Shown: positions 37,595 to 46,766 of the stretch, piece after piece | Position numbering within the stretch: the first letter of the stretch is position 1 | Layout of the letters: every line of letters begins with the position of its first letter | The notes under the pieces: generated by a model | The model's database searches: none | Seen by the model: the letters and a program-made list of their open reading frames with translations, nothing else | What the model was told of the DNA's origin: nothing | NCBI GenBank assembly: GCA_029245795.1 | Contig: JAQWOP010000021.1 | Location: forward strand, 32,731-96,730 | Direction of reading: 5' to 3' | Source: Hyphomicrobiales bacterium | Lineage (GTDB): Bacteria > Pseudomonadota > Alphaproteobacteria > Rhizobiales > TMED25 | Length of the DNA stretch: 64,000 nt | Made by a program: the position numbers and the translations under genes

Positions 37595-38290
37595 TTAAGC
37601 TGATTCTAATAATTCTGTTGGATCTCTCAAAACATAGCCTCTTCCCCAAACAGTCTCAATATAATTTTCATTATCTGAGGCTTGCATAAGTTTTTTTCTA
37701 AGCTTGCATATGAAAACATCAATAATTTTTAGTTCAGGTTCATCCATACCACCATAAAGATGATTTAAGAACATCTCTTTAGTAAGGGTTGTACCTTTTC
37801 GCAAAGATAAAAGCTCAAGCATTTGGTACTCTTTACCTGTCAGATGAACCCTTTTATTACCAACCTCAACTGTTTTTGAGTCAAGATTAACATCTAATCT
37901 TCCTGTTGTTATTATTGACTGTGCATGACCTCTTGATCGACGTATTATTGCACTAATTCTTGCAATTAGTTCGTCTTTATGAAACGGCTTAGTAAGATAA
38001 TCATCAGCCCCAAAGCCAAAACCTTTTACTTTATTTTCAGTGGAACCTAATCCTGTCAAAATTAAAACAGGTGTATCAATCTTTTGTGTTCTAAGGTTTT
38101 TCAAGACTTCATAACCACTCATATCTGGGAGATCTATATCTAACAAAATGATGTCATAATCATAAAGTTTACCCAGATCAACACCTTCCTCACCCATATC
38201 CGTAGTATCAATTTTAAAATTATCAGACTTTAGCATTAATTCAATACTATGTGATGTGGTTGGATCATCTTCTATAAGAAGTACTCTCAT
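37595..38290 (-). CDS. ctrA: Cell-cycle response regulator CtrA
   Basis: Master transcription regulator of the alphaproteobacterial cell cycle, 231 residues. The receiver has the phosphorylated Asp51 in [13 protein letters not shown], and the OmpR-type winged helix includes [19 protein letters not shown] and RGYVLRDP. It ends in ESA rather than the double alanine used as a ClpXP tag in Caulobacter, so proteolysis may differ. Two GANTC sites lie 38 and 77 bases upstream of the start. It converges on chpT. Confidence 0.96.
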   Translation of the reverse strand: MRVLLIEDDPTTSHSIELMLKSDNFKIDTTDMGEEGVDLGKLYDYDIILLDIDLPDMSGYEVLKNLRTQKIDTPVLILTGLGSTENKVKGFGFGADDYLTKPFHKDELIARISAIIRRSRGHAQSIITTGRLDVNLDSKTVEVGNKRVHLTGKEYQMLELLSLRKGTTLTKEMFLNHLYGGMDEPELKIIDVFICKLRKKLMQASDNENYIETVWGRGYVLRDPTELLESA

Positions 38291-38554
38291 GTCAAACTCA
38301 TTATTTATTTACAAAAATTTTCAAAACGAATCAACGTATGTATCCATTTATAAGAATATATCTTGTGATTCTGCTAGCAAGTCCTTTTATGTTATTTTTA
38401 TCTTAATTTCCAAGATATGAACAAAAAAATTAAAAAAATCTAATTTATGAACTGCTCAAGAAGATAATAAGACATTATCTGAGTATTATATATTGTCTTT
38501 ATTAGTTTTTAATATTATATAAATTAGGTAAATTTAATTAATTATAGTAAAAAA

Positions 38555-39040
38555 ATGCCTACTTTTGATATTGTTTCTAAATTTGAGGTTTCTGAAATTG
38601 ACAATGCTTTGCAAAATTTACACCGCGAAATAAGCCAAAGATATGATTTCAAGTCATCAAAATCTGAAATAGTTCTTGATAAAGATCAGATTTCTATCTC
38701 AACTGATGATGAATATAAACTTACTCAGTTACATGAGATGCTTAAAGTTCATTTAACAAAAAGAGGTATTGATACGAAAGTATTAGATATGGGGAAAATA
38801 GAGAGTGCAGCTGGTCAATCGGTAAGACAAATAATTACGTTAGTTCAGGGTATAAATAGAGATCTATCGAAGCAAATTATAAGAATAGTAAAAGACTCTA
38901 AGATTAAGGTGCAGGTATCAATCCAGGGTGAAGATTTAAGGGTAAGTGGTAAGAAAAGAGACGAACTTCAAGATACTATTTCTCTATTAAAAGAAAAAGA
39001 ATTTGAATTACCACTACAATTTGTGAACTTTCGTGATTGA
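38555..39040 (+). CDS. yajQ: YajQ-family nucleotide-binding protein
   Basis: A 161-residue YajQ protein with two ferredoxin-like domains. It starts MPTFDIVSKFEVSEIDNALQ and includes the RYDFK and IKKSKIKVQ-like regions seen as VKDSKIKVQVSIQGEDLRVSGKKRD. Family members bind tRNA, GTP or cyclic di-GMP, and in Xanthomonas act as a c-di-GMP effector. It is 16 bases ahead of mnmA. Confidence 0.94.
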   Translation: MPTFDIVSKFEVSEIDNALQNLHREISQRYDFKSSKSEIVLDKDQISISTDDEYKLTQLHEMLKVHLTKRGIDTKVLDMGKIESAAGQSVRQIITLVQGINRDLSKQIIRIVKDSKIKVQVSIQGEDLRVSGKKRDELQDTISLLKEKEFELPLQFVNFRD

Positions 39041-39056
39041 AAAATATTAAATTTGG

Positions 39057-40202
39057 ATGAATACCTTGGGCAACCCAGCAGTTAATACTAAAAAAAGAAA
39101 GAGAGTTGTTGTAGCTATGTCAGGTGGCGTTGACTCTTCAGTTGCTGCAGCTGTATGCGCTAAACAAGGGTATGATGTTATTGGTGTAACACTTCAGCTA
39201 TATAAAAATGATCTTCCTGCAAAGAAAAAAGGATCATGTTGTGCAGGACAAGACATATACGATGCAAAAAAAGTAGCTGATAAAATTGGTATAAAACATT
39301 ATGTCTTGGATTATGAAGAGCAGTTCAAAAATGAGGTTATAGACGATTTTGCCCAGTCATATGCTAATGGGATGACTCCAATACCTTGCATAAGATGTAA
39401 TGAAAAAATCAAATTTAGAGACTTATATCAGACCGCAAAACAGCTTGATGCTTCGACCTTAATTACTGGACACTATGTATCTAATAAATATATGAATGGT
39501 GAAAGGGCTCTATTCAGAGCACGAGATGCTTCTAAAGATCAAAGTTACTTTATGTTCACTCTTAAAAAAGAACAACTTGATTTCATAAGATTTCCTTTAG
39601 GGGATTTAACTAAAGAACAAACTCGTCAAATTGCAAGAGAACTTGATCTATCAATTGCAGAAAAACCTGATAGTCAGGATATCTGCTTTGTTCAAGAGGG
39701 ACGTTACACAAATTTAATTAACAAGTTACTCCCAAAATCGAATACGAAAGGTAACATCATAAATATGAGTGGTGAGGTAGTTGGTGAACATGATGGGATT
39801 GTGAATTTTACAATTGGACAGAGACGAGGTATAGGTTATGCGAGTGGAATTCCAAACTACGTAATTGATATAGATAGCCAATCATTAAATGTTATGATAG
39901 GACCAAAAGAATGTCTTGGAGTAAATCAAATTATTCTAGACGAAGTAAATTGGCTTGGTCCTAGCGAAATTTTCAGTAAGAAAGAATACGAGACTCCAAT
40001 ATTTGTAAAAGTAAGATCAACATCAGAACCTGTTGAAGCAAAATTATCAAAGAAAAATAATCAAATACTTGTTGAGCTTCAAAAACCTGAGTATGGTGTA
40101 TCACCTGGGCAAGCCTGTGTGTTTTATGATTCTATTAAACCGATCTCTAGAATCTTAGGGGGCGGATGGATTATTAAAGATAATAATAAAAATTTAAATT
40201 AA
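39057..40202 (+). CDS. mnmA: tRNA-specific 2-thiouridylase MnmA
   Basis: Installs the 2-thio group on U34 of tRNA-Glu, Gln and Lys. The 381-residue protein has the PP-loop VAMSGGVDSSVAAA, the cysteine pair region GMTPIPCIRCNEKIKF and the catalytic cysteine in DSQDICFVQEG. It is followed 62 bases later by tRNA-Met. The sulfur donor relay genes are not in the window. Confidence 0.96.
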   Translation: MNTLGNPAVNTKKRKRVVVAMSGGVDSSVAAAVCAKQGYDVIGVTLQLYKNDLPAKKKGSCCAGQDIYDAKKVADKIGIKHYVLDYEEQFKNEVIDDFAQSYANGMTPIPCIRCNEKIKFRDLYQTAKQLDASTLITGHYVSNKYMNGERALFRARDASKDQSYFMFTLKKEQLDFIRFPLGDLTKEQTRQIARELDLSIAEKPDSQDICFVQEGRYTNLINKLLPKSNTKGNIINMSGEVVGEHDGIVNFTIGQRRGIGYASGIPNYVIDIDSQSLNVMIGPKECLGVNQIILDEVNWLGPSEIFSKKEYETPIFVKVRSTSEPVEAKLSKKNNQILVELQKPEYGVSPGQACVFYDSIKPISRILGGGWIIKDNNKNLN

Positions 40203-40264
40203 TAAATTTCTATACAATTTAGGACTAATGAAGTAATAATTTATAAGATTTTTCAAATAATCAT

Positions 40265-40341
40265 GGCGGAGTAGCTCAGCAGGTTAGAGCAGAGGAATCA
40301 TAATCCTTGTGTCGGGGGTTCAAGTCCCTCCTCCGCTACCA
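40265..40341 (+). tRNA. tRNA-Met (CAT), elongator
   Basis: A 77-base cloverleaf with CCA encoded. The acceptor stem pairs GGCGGAG with CTCCGCT, the anticodon loop is ATCATAA (CAT), and the T arm GGGGGTTCAAGTCCCTC is canonical. The body matches alphaproteobacterial elongator tRNA-Met; the initiator form is excluded by the fully paired acceptor end (first G opposite T as wobble), and tRNA-Ile(CAU) usually has a different acceptor stem. Confidence 0.93.
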
Positions 40342-40349
40342 AGTTACTA

Positions 40350-41747
40350 ATGTTAGGTAAGTCAAACCATATGCATCCAATATTGCGAGATTTTCGTGAA
40401 ATTAAAAATATAAAACCACTAGTAATTGTTAGCTTAGGGCATGGTGCTACACATTGGGTTAATGGTATATTTTTAGTTTTATTGCCATTTATTGTTCAGG
40501 ATCTATCTCTGAGCTATACTACTGCAGGGACTATGGTTTCTATCTTTTTTATTGCAGCAGTAGCTATTACTATTATCAGCGGTCCGATTATTGATATTAC
40601 AAAAAAATATATTACTGCTCAATTTTTATGCTTATTATCTGGGTTTGTTGCTCTAATAATAATGGGTCAATCAACCTCAGTATATACGCTTGCAATTGCA
40701 GCGATATTCATAGGGATATGTGTAAGTGGTTGGCACACACCATCAATTCCATATTTATCTCAATTATATGAAAAAAATCGTGGTCTTGCTCTATCAATAC
40801 ATACAGTAGGCGCAAGCCTAGGTGATGGAATAGCACCACCAATAGCCGGTTTAATAATGCTATATGTAACATGGCAAGAAACTTCCATGATATTATCTAT
40901 CCCTATAATAATTATGGCTATCTATATTACAAGATCGTTACCAAATATAGAGAGAGACAATTCATCCGAGGACTTAATAAGAAATATTAACTATTTGAAA
41001 GAATTAAAAGTTCTTTGCACTAGCATAGATCCGATAAGGTTTGTTCCAATATCTGCCTTGGCAATGGTATCTCTAATGAGGCTACAAACCTCTTTTTTAT
41101 TAGCAATTGCTATGGCTATTCCAATAGCTCTCTTGATTGAATTTAGCTACCAATTATTAAAAAGGAATACCAAATATGTAGAAGGAGTAAGAGGTCTTAT
41201 TAGAAGCAAGGATATGCTGAGGTTATGTCTCTTAGCAGGATTATGGTCAATGACTCAAAATGGGGTAACAGTATTTTTGCCACTATATTTAGTTTTTGTA
41301 ATGGATGCCAGCCCGTCCCTAGTGGGCTTTGCACTATTTTCAATACAAGTTGGAGCAATATTTGGTGGTCCTATAGTTGGCACTTGGTCAGATCAGATTG
41401 GAAGAAGACCTATAGTAATATATGCTTTATTAATTGCTGCGTTTCTACTATTTTTACTACCCTTATTTGGTAATATATATCTTTTCATAATTATAGTTTC
41501 TCTGGCAGGTTGTGCTTTATATTCAATCCGTCCAGTTATTCACAGCTGGACAATGGATTTATCTGATAAAAATTCCTCAGGAAGTGCTGTAAGTATGCTT
41601 TTTACTGCACAGGCTGCGATGACTGGAACAGTTCCAATAATTGGAGGTTTGATTGCTGATAATTTTGGGTTAGAATTAGTTTTTATATTATTAACTATAA
41701 CAAGTCTATTGGCTCTGATTTTATCTCTATTGATGCCAAAAAAATAA
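40350..41747 (+). CDS. MFS transporter (first of a sister pair)
   Basis: A 465-residue major facilitator with 12 hydrophobic segments, beginning SLGHGATHWVNGIFLVLLP, a pattern reminiscent of the fosmidomycin-resistance (Fsr) branch. Loop motif WSDQIGRRPIVIY in the second half is the MFS signature. It shares the start and overall layout with the MFS at 42542, so the two are paralogues. It begins only 8 bases after tRNA-Met; ATG 40371 is an alternative start. The substrate is unknown, but the adjacent aldolase suggests an organic acid. Confidence 0.87.
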   Translation: MLGKSNHMHPILRDFREIKNIKPLVIVSLGHGATHWVNGIFLVLLPFIVQDLSLSYTTAGTMVSIFFIAAVAITIISGPIIDITKKYITAQFLCLLSGFVALIIMGQSTSVYTLAIAAIFIGICVSGWHTPSIPYLSQLYEKNRGLALSIHTVGASLGDGIAPPIAGLIMLYVTWQETSMILSIPIIIMAIYITRSLPNIERDNSSEDLIRNINYLKELKVLCTSIDPIRFVPISALAMVSLMRLQTSFLLAIAMAIPIALLIEFSYQLLKRNTKYVEGVRGLIRSKDMLRLCLLAGLWSMTQNGVTVFLPLYLVFVMDASPSLVGFALFSIQVGAIFGGPIVGTWSDQIGRRPIVIYALLIAAFLLFLLPLFGNIYLFIIIVSLAGCALYSIRPVIHSWTMDLSDKNSSGSAVSMLFTAQAAMTGTVPIIGGLIADNFGLELVFILLTITSLLALILSLLMPKK

Positions 41748-41762
41748 CTTTGGAGAATTTCT

Positions 41763-42533
41763 ATGTTAAATTCAACTAAATATAATCTAGCAAAAAATAA
41801 TTTAACCTTAGGTGTTGGGATTGTGCAATCTCGCGTTGTAGAGATTGCTCCTTTAATGAAAACAGCTGGATTTGATTGGCTGTTTCTTGATCTTGAACAT
41901 GGAGCAATGTCAACTGAGACATTATCACAAATCTCAGCTATGGCTCTAAAAACAGATATTACACCAATAGTTAGGATTCCTATTGGCGGTTATTCAATGA
42001 TATCAAGAATACTTGATAATGGATCAATGGGAATTGTATTGCCGCATGTGGAAAAACCAGAGGAAGCTGAAAGACTCGTTGATGTGGCTAAGTTTGCGCC
42101 GGAAGGCACACGAGGTGTTGGCGGAGGAATCGTTCAATACGATTATAAGAATGTAAATCTTACAGATGCTACAAATGAATTGAACGAACAAACACTTCTT
42201 GTCGCAATGGTAGAAACTCCAAATGCTATCGAAAATATTGATGAAATAGCATCAGTAAAAGGTATTGATGTAATTATGATCGGAACAAATGACCTTGCTA
42301 TGGCAAGTGGCTGTCCTCAGGACTTTGGCAATCCTATAATAGTAAAATCATATGAAAAGGTTGCTATGTCCTGTGAAAAGTATGGAAAATGGCTTGGATC
42401 AGGAGGTGTTAAAGATCCAGATATAGCAAAAAAATATATAAAAATGGGGGCAAATTTTTTTCTAGCAGGACAAGACATTGGTTTCCTGTTGTCCGCATCA
42501 AAAGATAGGATTGATTTGCTTAGAGAAAGCTAA
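41763..42533 (+). CDS. HpcH/HpaI-family aldolase
   Basis: A 256-residue class II pyruvate-type aldolase. LFLDLEHGAMS (catalytic base), VRIP (substrate arginine), MVETPNAIENIDEI (metal Glu) and MIGTNDLAMASG (metal Asp) are present. Such enzymes split 2-keto-3-deoxy acids or 4-hydroxy-2-oxo acids to pyruvate and an aldehyde. It lies between two sister MFS genes with 15- and 8-base gaps, implying an uptake-and-cleavage operon for a sugar acid or aromatic-derived acid. Exact substrate unknown. Confidence 0.9.
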   Translation: MLNSTKYNLAKNNLTLGVGIVQSRVVEIAPLMKTAGFDWLFLDLEHGAMSTETLSQISAMALKTDITPIVRIPIGGYSMISRILDNGSMGIVLPHVEKPEEAERLVDVAKFAPEGTRGVGGGIVQYDYKNVNLTDATNELNEQTLLVAMVETPNAIENIDEIASVKGIDVIMIGTNDLAMASGCPQDFGNPIIVKSYEKVAMSCEKYGKWLGSGGVKDPDIAKKYIKMGANFFLAGQDIGFLLSASKDRIDLLRES

Positions 42534-42541
42534 AAATTTAG

Positions 42542-43777
42542 ATGATGAATATAAAAAATATATTGAAAACCCAGATTCCATCGATTTTAGTTTCTATGGG
42601 CCATGGAGGAACGCACTGGGTTAATGCTTCCATATATATTCTGCTTCCATATATTACAATTGATTTAGGGCTGTCATATACACAAGCTGGATTGGTAATG
42701 ACAGTTTTCCATTTATCTACATTTGCTGCAAATGCTATAAGTGGTCCTCTTGTTGATATTGCTGGTAATGGCAAATATACTAGTTTTCAGGCTTATTCAT
42801 TAGCAATTGGGGGTATGGCGATGCTAATTATGAGCTTATCAAGTACGATTTACGTACTATTCCTAAGTGTAGCATTGATTGGTATTTCTATCAGTTTGTG
42901 GCATCCAGCTGCATTGACATATCTATCACTTGAATATCCTGGAAGTCGAGGTTTCGTATTATCTGTACACAGTATCGGTGCTAGTATTGGTGACGCTCTA
43001 TCTCCTCTACTCGCTGCTTTTTTATTGACTTATGTGACAATAAATAACACAAATTTATCTTGGAATATGACATCGGCTATATTATCTATCCCATTATTTG
43101 TAATGATGTTTCTGATACTGTTTTATCTCAAAGATAAGATAAAACCTGAGGTAAAGTTAGAGGGAACAAAATCTAAACAAGAAAACTATTTCAATAATCT
43201 AAAATTATTATTGAAGAATGCTCAACTGATTCCACTTTTCTTAGTCGCAGGAGTTAGGACTGTAACCCAAAATGGTATTTTAGTATTTATGCCACTTTAT
43301 CTTGTTGCTAATCAGGGTGTTAGTGCAGCAGCAACTATAGGTGCATCGCTCTTTACAATGCAAATAGGAGGGTTATTTTCAGGTCCTATAGCTGGTTATT
43401 TATCAGATAAACACGGAAGAAAAATAATTGCAGTAGTTGCTTTGTTAATATCATCCCTTCTTGCGCCTCTATATATCATTATAGAGAGCAATTTAATGAT
43501 TATTATATTATCTGGTGCTATTGGTTTTGCAATTTATGCAGGGAGACCAGTAGTTCAAGGTTGGGCATTAGATATAGCTCCTGAAAAAACATCAGGTAGT
43601 GTTATCGGACTATTATTTATGGTCCAAGTTGGTTCAGCTGCAATATTTGCAATTATTGCAGGAATTATTGCAGATATCTATGGTCTTGAGGTTATATTCA
43701 TAATATTATCGTTTATTTGTCTTCTGACTCTTGCCATAGCATCTCTAGTTAAATATCCAAAACCAACTTTAGAATAG
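42542..43777 (+). CDS. MFS transporter (second of a sister pair)
   Basis: A 411-residue major facilitator closely similar in layout to that at 40350: SMGHGGTHWVNASIYILLP near the N-terminus and YLSDKHGRKIIAVVA in the central loop. It starts 8 bases after the aldolase gene and ends 11 bases from the convergent glyoxalase gene. The pair may import related substrates or work in opposite directions; sequence does not decide. Confidence 0.87.
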   Translation: MMNIKNILKTQIPSILVSMGHGGTHWVNASIYILLPYITIDLGLSYTQAGLVMTVFHLSTFAANAISGPLVDIAGNGKYTSFQAYSLAIGGMAMLIMSLSSTIYVLFLSVALIGISISLWHPAALTYLSLEYPGSRGFVLSVHSIGASIGDALSPLLAAFLLTYVTINNTNLSWNMTSAILSIPLFVMMFLILFYLKDKIKPEVKLEGTKSKQENYFNNLKLLLKNAQLIPLFLVAGVRTVTQNGILVFMPLYLVANQGVSAAATIGASLFTMQIGGLFSGPIAGYLSDKHGRKIIAVVALLISSLLAPLYIIIESNLMIIILSGAIGFAIYAGRPVVQGWALDIAPEKTSGSVIGLLFMVQVGSAAIFAIIAGIIADIYGLEVIFIILSFICLLTLAIASLVKYPKPTLE

Positions 43778-43788
43778 ATTAATTTAAT

Positions 43789-44205
43789 TTAGGCAGCACG
43801 AGTATCTAGATCTACAATTTCTATTTTATATCCATCTGGGTCTTCAATAAAAGCAATATGAGTAGTTCCATGTTTTACTGGTCCAGGTTTGCGGGGAATA
43901 TTAACACCATTTTGCTCTAGTTTTTCACATATTTCATATATACCTCTAACACCTAACGCAATATGACCGTAAGCTGTGCCATGGTCGTAATCTTCGTCTT
44001 GATCCCAATTATAAGTTAGTTCAAGTACCGCATGTGTATCTTCTGGACCATAACCAACAAAGACATTTGTATATTTTGCTTCTGGCACTTCTCTTTTCCT
44101 CAGCAAATCCATTCCTAGAAGACGGGTATAAAAATCTATTGATTTTTCAAGATCCTTAACTCGGACCATGGTGTGTAGAATTTGAAATTTAGTATTTTCT
44201 GTCAT
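43789..44205 (-). CDS. gloA: Lactoylglutathione lyase (glyoxalase I)
   Basis: Detoxifies methylglyoxal by isomerising its glutathione adduct. The 138-residue protein has the vicinal oxygen chelate fold with metal ligands visible in LHTMVRVKD (His), AVLELTYNW (Glu), AYGHIALGV (His) and YKIEIVDLD (Glu). Length and NWD region fit the nickel/cobalt-type bacterial enzyme. It is alone on its strand between the aldolase/MFS set and the GMC pair. Confidence 0.94.
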   Translation of the reverse strand: MTENTKFQILHTMVRVKDLEKSIDFYTRLLGMDLLRKREVPEAKYTNVFVGYGPEDTHAVLELTYNWDQDEDYDHGTAYGHIALGVRGIYEICEKLEQNGVNIPRKPGPVKHGTTHIAFIEDPDGYKIEIVDLDTRAA

Positions 44206-44316
44206 ATAAAAATTTCTCCTTATTTTTTAAAATTATTTTGATATCTTACAATTAATATATTAGCATTCATACTTTAATGATTTTTATTTATCAAGACCAT
44301 TTAATAGGAGACAGAA

Positions 44317-45048
44317 ATGGATAATGCAATTTGGGCTATATGGTATGATTTGAAGAAAGAACAGGAAGAGGATTATTTAGAATGGATGCATGGAACTTAC
44401 CTTCCCAAAATTCAATCTGAAACTGGATGTTTATGGGTAGCTCATTATAAAGCTGGTGCTAAAGAAGGAAGTGGTATGAAATCCATAAGAGACAAATTAC
44501 CAAGGGCATCTGAAGATATAGGTCAAGGATCGCAATATATTCAGCTAGTTGGAAGCGCATCTATTGCTACACTAACGGGAGCTAATAAATTCATAAATGA
44601 CTTAGATATAATAAATCAATTTGAACTAGATAAACGTTTAGGTAAGCGTGAATGCATATTTCAGGTTGTATCAAGAGTAGATGGTCCTGAAACAAAGAAA
44701 AAAATTCCTGCAACCACTCCGGGTCCAGTTATTCAAATGGGTAGTTTTAGAACGAAAACAATAGAGGATGAATTTGATGTTTGTTCATGGTACTCACAGC
44801 ATAGATTACCCGCAATAGCTCGTTTATCTGGGTGTATAACTGCAAGAACTATGCTAAGTGCGGCTGGTTGGGCAAAATTTTCTGTTCTTTATGAATTTAC
44901 ATCTTTAGAAGATAGACAGAAGAATTTTGAAGAAAAGCATGAGGCACTTGGTTTAACGGATGATAAATGGACACATAGGATACACAACTATACTGTCCAC
45001 GCTCCCGGTTCACCTTCTGTTGCAGAGAGAATCTGGCCAAAAGTATAA
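44317..45048 (+). CDS. Unknown protein with two-fold repeat (dimeric alpha/beta-barrel type)
   Basis: A 243-residue protein I cannot assign to a named family. It contains an internal duplication: EWMHGTYLPKIQSETGC (22-38) lines up with SWYSQHRLPAIARLSGC (157-173), sharing W, LP, I and GC. The halves look like ferredoxin-like dimeric barrel domains (EthD or antibiotic monooxygenase-like). It lies 17 bases ahead of a GMC oxidoreductase, so it may handle the same substrate. No signal peptide. Confidence 0.7.
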   Translation: MDNAIWAIWYDLKKEQEEDYLEWMHGTYLPKIQSETGCLWVAHYKAGAKEGSGMKSIRDKLPRASEDIGQGSQYIQLVGSASIATLTGANKFINDLDIINQFELDKRLGKRECIFQVVSRVDGPETKKKIPATTPGPVIQMGSFRTKTIEDEFDVCSWYSQHRLPAIARLSGCITARTMLSAAGWAKFSVLYEFTSLEDRQKNFEEKHEALGLTDDKWTHRIHNYTVHAPGSPSVAERIWPKV

Positions 45049-45065
45049 TTAATGGGATTAATAAG

Positions 45066-46766
45066 TTGTTTGATTATATAATAGTAGGTGGTGGTTCTGC
45101 AGGTTCAGTCCTTGCCAATAGATTATCGGCAAAATCTAAAAATAATGTTTTATTATGTGAAGCAGGCCCGGATACTCCTCCAGGGAGAGTTCCAAACGAA
45201 ATACTAGATACTTATCCCGGTTATGCTTATCTCGATTCAAGATTTCATTGGACAGATCTAAAAGTTACAACGGAAGTTAAGTCACATAATATGAGGAATG
45301 AATCATCGGCTCCACTTCGTAAATATGAACAAGCACGAGTACTTGGGGGAGGTTCATCAATTAATGGACTGGTTGCGAATAGGGGTGCACCAAATGACTA
45401 TTCTATGTGGGAAGACAGAGGTGCTAAAGGATGGAATTGGGATCAAGTTCTACCATATTTTAAGAAAGTAGAGCGGGATAATGATTTTCAAGGGCCACTT
45501 CATGGCACTTCAGGGAATATACCTGTAAGTAGGATTTTTCCAGATATATGGAATGGACACGCAAAAGCATCTGCAGCGGCTTTTGAGGAGGAAGGCTTTA
45601 AATATCTCGAAGATCAAAATGGCAAATTTGAAGATGGTTATTTTCCTGTAACGGGTTCATTCATCTACGAAAGAAGAGTATCAGCTGCAATGGGATATTT
45701 AACTCCTACAATAAGAAATAGAAAGAATCTAACAATTCTAACAGATGCATTTGTAAATGAATTGATATTTGAAGGGAAAAAATGTGTAGGAATAAAAGTT
45801 AAATTTGCTGGTGAGGAAAAGAAGTTCCTTGGAAAGGAAATTATTTTAAGTTCTGGCGCTATTCATTCTCCGGCACATTTAATGAGATCAGGAATTGGTC
45901 CAGCAATGCATTTAAAAGAAAAAGGAATTAATATTCTTCATAATTTAGATGGTGTAGGTCAAAGACTTATGGACCATCCATCAATTAACATTGCTTCTTT
46001 TATCAAGCCGGAAGCTAGAGTCAATGACTATACAAGAAGACATTTGATGTTAGGATTGAGGTATTCGTCAAATCTAGATCAAATACCACAAGGTGATATG
46101 TACGTTGCAGTATGCTCAAAAACTGCCTGGCATAGTATTGGAGATCAGCTGGCAGCATTTATTTTATTTGTGAATAGAACATACTCTGAATCTGGTCAAG
46201 TTATTCTTGACTCAGGGAATCCATATGATGAGCCAATTGTTGAATTCAATCTTTTATCTGATGATCGAGACCTTCAGAGGCTAATGGATGGATTTCGTAA
46301 GATGGTCCTAATCCAGCAATCAAATAAATTCAAGAAGATTTCAAAAGAAGTATTTGCTGCAGTTTATGGTGATAAAGTTAGGCAAGTAGGTAAAGTGAAT
46401 TTTAGAAATAAGTTAATGACAAATATATTTTCAAAATTATTGGATGGTCCTGATGTACTTAGAAAGTATCTATTAGATAAATTTGTTGTTGAAGCTCCAG
46501 AATTATCTATCCTCATGAAAGATGATGATGTTTTATCGGAATTCATAAAAAAATCTACCGTTGGAGTCTGGCACGCCTCATGCACATGTAGGATGGGAGA
46601 TGTTAATGATAGGATGTCAGTAACAGATAATCAAGGAAGAGTTCATGGCATTGAGGGATTGAGGGTTGTGGATGCCTCAATATTTCCAATTGTACCATGT
46701 GCAAACTTAAATTTTCCAACTCTAATGACCGCTGAAAAGATTGCAGACTATATCTTGAACGAATAA
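45066..46766 (+). CDS. GMC-family FAD oxidoreductase
   Basis: A 566-residue glucose-methanol-choline oxidoreductase, oxidising an alcohol group with FAD. The N-terminal dinucleotide motif IIVGGGSAGSVLANRLS, the GMC signature VLGGGSSINGLV, the catalytic His in GVWHASCTCRMG and the C-terminal NLNFPTLMTAEKIADYI are intact. The start is TTG (45066), directly before the FAD motif; no in-frame ATG is available. The alcohol is unknown. It abuts the convergent hydrolase gene with no gap. Confidence 0.9.
   Translation: MFDYIIVGGGSAGSVLANRLSAKSKNNVLLCEAGPDTPPGRVPNEILDTYPGYAYLDSRFHWTDLKVTTEVKSHNMRNESSAPLRKYEQARVLGGGSSINGLVANRGAPNDYSMWEDRGAKGWNWDQVLPYFKKVERDNDFQGPLHGTSGNIPVSRIFPDIWNGHAKASAAAFEEEGFKYLEDQNGKFEDGYFPVTGSFIYERRVSAAMGYLTPTIRNRKNLTILTDAFVNELIFEGKKCVGIKVKFAGEEKKFLGKEIILSSGAIHSPAHLMRSGIGPAMHLKEKGINILHNLDGVGQRLMDHPSINIASFIKPEARVNDYTRRHLMLGLRYSSNLDQIPQGDMYVAVCSKTAWHSIGDQLAAFILFVNRTYSESGQVILDSGNPYDEPIVEFNLLSDDRDLQRLMDGFRKMVLIQQSNKFKKISKEVFAAVYGDKVRQVGKVNFRNKLMTNIFSKLLDGPDVLRKYLLDKFVVEAPELSILMKDDDVLSEFIKKSTVGVWHASCTCRMGDVNDRMSVTDNQGRVHGIEGLRVVDASIFPIVPCANLNFPTLMTAEKIADYILNE

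Noticed and set aside
40265-40341. tRNA-Ile (lysidine, CAU) or initiator tRNA-Met
   Set aside because: The anticodon CAT allows these, but the body matches alphaproteobacterial elongator Met, and the acceptor end is paired, unlike the initiator.
45052-45066. ATG at 45052 as the GMC oxidoreductase start
   Set aside because: It is out of frame and meets a stop within ten codons; TTG at 45066 leads directly into the FAD motif.
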